Assembly: GCA_900545075.1 (NCBI GenBank)
Contig: UQXT01000046.1
Span: forward strand, 1-16,902
DNA length: 16,902 bases
Direction of reading: 5' to 3'
From: an uncultured Collinsella sp.
GTDB taxonomy: Bacteria; Actinomycetota; Coriobacteriia; Coriobacteriales; Coriobacteriaceae
Part shown: piece after piece, positions 14,936 to 16,902 of the stretch
Numbering within the stretch: position 1 is the first letter of the stretch
How the letters are laid out: each line of letters opens with the position of its first letter
Position numbers and translations under genes: made by a program
The notes under the pieces: generated by a model
The model's database searches: none
Seen by the model: the letters and a program-made list of their open reading frames with translations, nothing else
Told to the model about the DNA's origin: nothing

Positions 14936-15591
14936 CGGAGGATCCTCACCTTCTTATCGATGTAGTTGCCAATATGGCTCACCACAAAGGCCGTGCCCAG
15001 GTAGCCGAGCGCCGAGATAAAGAACGCGGCGACGCCGCCGAGCGAGCGGGTATTGATGTAGCTCACCACACCGGTGAGCTCCTGCGGTTGCAACGGCACC
15101 TGACTGCCGAGCGCGGTGGTGAGCATGACGGCGATAAAGAGGTTGGTCATGGGCAGCACGCTCGAGCGCAGCGCCTGCGGAATCACGATCTTGGCGAGGA
15201 TGCGGCTGAAGCTCATGCCCAGCGAACGGGCGGCTTCGACCTGACCGACGCCAACGGTGTTGATGCCGCTCATAAAGTTCTCGGAGCCAAAGGCCGAGCC
15301 CAAAAGGACCGTGGCGACGATAACGCAGGTGCGGTAGGGCAGGACGACCTTGAGCGGCGGCAGCGCATAGACGACGATGATGAGCAGCGCGATGCCGGGG
15401 ATGTTACGGAAGACCTGGACATACAGGTCGCCAAAGACGCGCAGTGGCTTGAGCGGCGACACGCGCATCACGGTGACGGCGACGGCCAGTACCATGGCGA
15501 TGGCAAACGACTCAAGCGTCATGCCCCAGGTTGCTAGCAGCGCGTCGATATAGTTCTGGCCATAGAGCGACCAGAGTTCGGAGAGACTCAT
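14932..15591 (-). CDS. Amino acid ABC transporter permease, 219 aa
   Basis: A membrane subunit of the HisM/GlnP family, closest in plan to actinobacterial GluC: about five hydrophobic segments, FRNIPGIALLIIVVY in the first half, and an EAA loop GQVEAARSLGMSFSRILAKI before PQALR. ATG follows GGGAGG at about 5 bases. Its stop overlaps the start of the next permease gene by four bases. It lies 138 bases downstream of the binding-protein gene, past a hairpin that may lower its expression relative to that gene. Confidence 0.92.
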   Translation of the reverse strand: MSLSELWSLYGQNYIDALLATWGMTLESFAIAMVLAVAVTVMRVSPLKPLRVFGDLYVQVFRNIPGIALLIIVVYALPPLKVVLPYRTCVIVATVLLGSAFGSENFMSGINTVGVGQVEAARSLGMSFSRILAKIVIPQALRSSVLPMTNLFIAVMLTTALGSQVPLQPQELTGVVSYINTRSLGGVAAFFISALGYLGTAFVVSHIGNYIDKKVRILR

Positions 15592-15615
15592 GCGGACCTC
15601 CCGCCGATAAGGAAA

Positions 15616-15641
15616 GGGGCTCCCGTGTGTACGGAAGCCCC
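15616..15641 (-). promoter_or_regulatory. Hairpin after the binding-protein gene (partial terminator or mRNA stabiliser)
   Basis: GGGGCTCCCGT (15616-15626) pairs with ACGGAAGCCCC (15631-15641), with one G-U pair and a 4-base loop. On the minus strand TTTCCTTAT follows. Such hairpins often let binding proteins exceed membrane subunits in solute ABC operons. Confidence 0.65.
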
Positions 15642-15729
15642 GACAACTCAGTGAGGAAACAGTTTACCGCAATAAAGCGCATCATGCGTTTCCGTATGGT
15701 TTCGTTGCGGCCGTTACCAGGCTCGCTGC

Positions 15730-16725
15730 CTAGGCGCCGATCTCGGGCAGCTCGGGAACATTGGTGTCGCCCGTACGGTCGCCAATGCAGATCTGCCACA
15801 GCTCAGTCCAGGTGCCGTCGTCCTCGATCTTCTTAAGGAAGTCGTTGACAAAGGCGACGCCGTCGGAATCGAGCGGCAGACCGATGCCATAGGGCTCCTT
15901 GCTGCCGAAGGGCTTGCCGGCAATCTTGTACTTACCGGGCTCGCGGACCAGGGCGCTCTGCTGCATATTGTTATCGATGACGTAGGCGTCAACGCGACCC
16001 TGCTGGAGTGCCTGGCGGGCCTCCTCGTCGGTCTTGAACTCCTGCTGGCTGGCCTTGGGGGCGAACTCCTCCAGGATGGCAGGGCCGTTGGAGCCGGACT
16101 GGACGGCGACGTTCTTGTCGGCCAGGTCGTCGACGCTCTTGATGTCGTCGTTATCGGCGAGCACCAGGATGGCCTGCTGGGTGTAGTAGTAGGGGCCGGC
16201 GAAGGAGACGAGCTTCTTGCGTTCGTCAGTGATGGTGTAGGTGGCAAAGACAGCGTCGACCTGGCCGTTCTGCAGGACAGACTCGCGCGTGTCCGAGGTC
16301 ACCTGGGTAATCTCGACCTTGTTCTCGCCCAGAATGTAGTTGGACAGGAGTTGTGCGATACCGGCATCGAAGCCGCGGGTCTGACCGTCTTTCTCGTTGA
16401 GGAGGGAGAAGAGCGTGGAGGTCTGAACGCCACCGATATTAAAGACGCCGGCGTCCTTGACGGCCGTGGCCCAGGTGCTGGCGGCGATGGCGTCGTCATC
16501 AGCCTTGGGGCCGTCGTTGACGAGCTTGTCGAATGCCTTGGCATCGAGCGTGGTGGAAGCCTCGGTATCCTCGGAGCCCTTGTAGGAGCCGGTGGCGGAA
16601 CCCTTGTCGGCCTCGGCGCTGGTGTCAGAGCAGCCGGCAAGACCAAGGCCGGCGACGGTTGCGAAGGTGGCGGCAACGAAGCCGCGGCGGTCGAGAACGA
16701 CCTGCTGGGAGAGGTTCTTGCTCAT
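15730..16725 (-). CDS. Amino acid ABC transporter substrate-binding lipoprotein, 331 aa
   Basis: An extracytoplasmic solute-binding protein (SBP_bac_3 type). The N-terminus has a twin-arginine pair in DRRGF (12-16), a hydrophobic stretch, and a lipobox LAGC ending at Cys32, so it looks like a Tat-exported lipoprotein. A Ser/Thr/Glu-rich linker follows. SDTRESVLQNGQVDAVFATY contains the Arg that grips the substrate carboxylate in this family, and ITDERKKLVSFAGPYYY is the typical next block. The wording resembles GluB-type glutamate binders, but the ligand is inferred. ATG follows GAAAGG at about 10 bases. It is the first gene of the operon, with a good promoter upstream. Confidence 0.93.
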   Translation of the reverse strand: MSKNLSQQVVLDRRGFVAATFATVAGLGLAGCSDTSAEADKGSATGSYKGSEDTEASTTLDAKAFDKLVNDGPKADDDAIAASTWATAVKDAGVFNIGGVQTSTLFSLLNEKDGQTRGFDAGIAQLLSNYILGENKVEITQVTSDTRESVLQNGQVDAVFATYTITDERKKLVSFAGPYYYTQQAILVLADNDDIKSVDDLADKNVAVQSGSNGPAILEEFAPKASQQEFKTDEEARQALQQGRVDAYVIDNNMQQSALVREPGKYKIAGKPFGSKEPYGIGLPLDSDGVAFVNDFLKKIEDDGTWTELWQICIGDRTGDTNVPELPEIGA

Positions 16726-16768
16726 GGTAGAACACCTTTCTCAATAAAATCCCTAGCGGTTGAGTAGA

Positions 16769-16798
16769 GTTATACCCTATCGCGCTCAAATGGGTCAA
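16769..16798 (-). promoter_or_regulatory. Sigma-70-like promoter of the amino acid ABC operon
   Basis: On the minus strand TTGACC (16793-16798) and TATAAC (16769-16774) are separated by 18 bases, each matching 5 of 6 consensus positions. The predicted leader before the ATG at 16725 is about 36 bases. Beyond it, up to 16902, I see no gene. Confidence 0.75.
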
Positions 16799-16902
16799 CA
16801 TGAAATAACTCAGAAACATACTTGCCTTATGGGTAATTCCACCTACCAGACGATATGAGCAGGACATAAAAACATTGAGAGCCCCTGCTGCATGAAAGAC
16901 CG

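Noticed and set aside
1..16902. CRISPR array, tRNA or rRNA genes
   Set aside because: No regularly spaced direct repeats, cloverleaf folds or rRNA-like sequence were found by reading.

Overview
The window reads as chromosomal DNA of a GC-rich Gram-positive anaerobe. The protein families and the taste for TTT phenylalanine codons next to GC-rich third positions in most genes make a Coriobacteriia member, most likely Collinsella, my best guess. This is inference from memory; no search was run. I see no CRISPR array, tRNA, rRNA or recognisable transposase gene.

Layout. 1-1238 (+) is the 3' part of an FtsX-type ABC permease gene, cut by the window edge and broken by a frameshift near 650-656. 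It ends in an intrinsic terminator, and its codon use differs from at least the M18 gene. 1239-1779 has no gene but holds several inverted repeats, including a ~185-bp imperfect palindrome whose right arm runs into the stop codon of the next gene. 1780-4085 (-) carries a 6-phosphofructokinase and, upstream of it, a membrane-anchored Ntn-type amide hydrolase. 4247-5632 (+) is an M18 aminopeptidase. 5633-5913 is a hairpin-rich gap. 5914-8803 (-) holds a D-2-hydroxyacid dehydrogenase, a type I methionine aminopeptidase with a SEC-C zinc motif, and a COG0731-type radical SAM protein. Related hairpin repeats lie on both sides of the dehydrogenase gene, and a perfect 21-bp inverted repeat lies upstream of the methionine aminopeptidase gene. 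9029-9826 (+) is an alpha/beta hydrolase.

10038-12298 (+) is a two-gene signalling unit: a 626-residue protein with a degenerate GGDEF domain, a receiver domain and an intact HD-GYP domain, followed by a stand-alone HPt protein. Together they suggest a phosphorelay controlling cyclic-di-GMP breakdown. A terminator serving both strands separates this from the last block.

12404-16725 (-) is a polar amino acid (probably glutamate-type) ABC uptake operon, in the order binding lipoprotein, two permeases, ATPase, then a peptidase C26 gamma-glutamyl hydrolase. It starts from a good sigma-70-like promoter, and a hairpin after the binding-protein gene may set its expression above that of the membrane genes.

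Most of the window is ordinary housekeeping and transport. The points most worth a second look are the palindrome at the pfkA 3' end, the hairpin repeats bracketing the dehydrogenase, the 21-bp inverted repeat at 7924-7980, and the GGDEF/REC/HD-GYP plus HPt pair.
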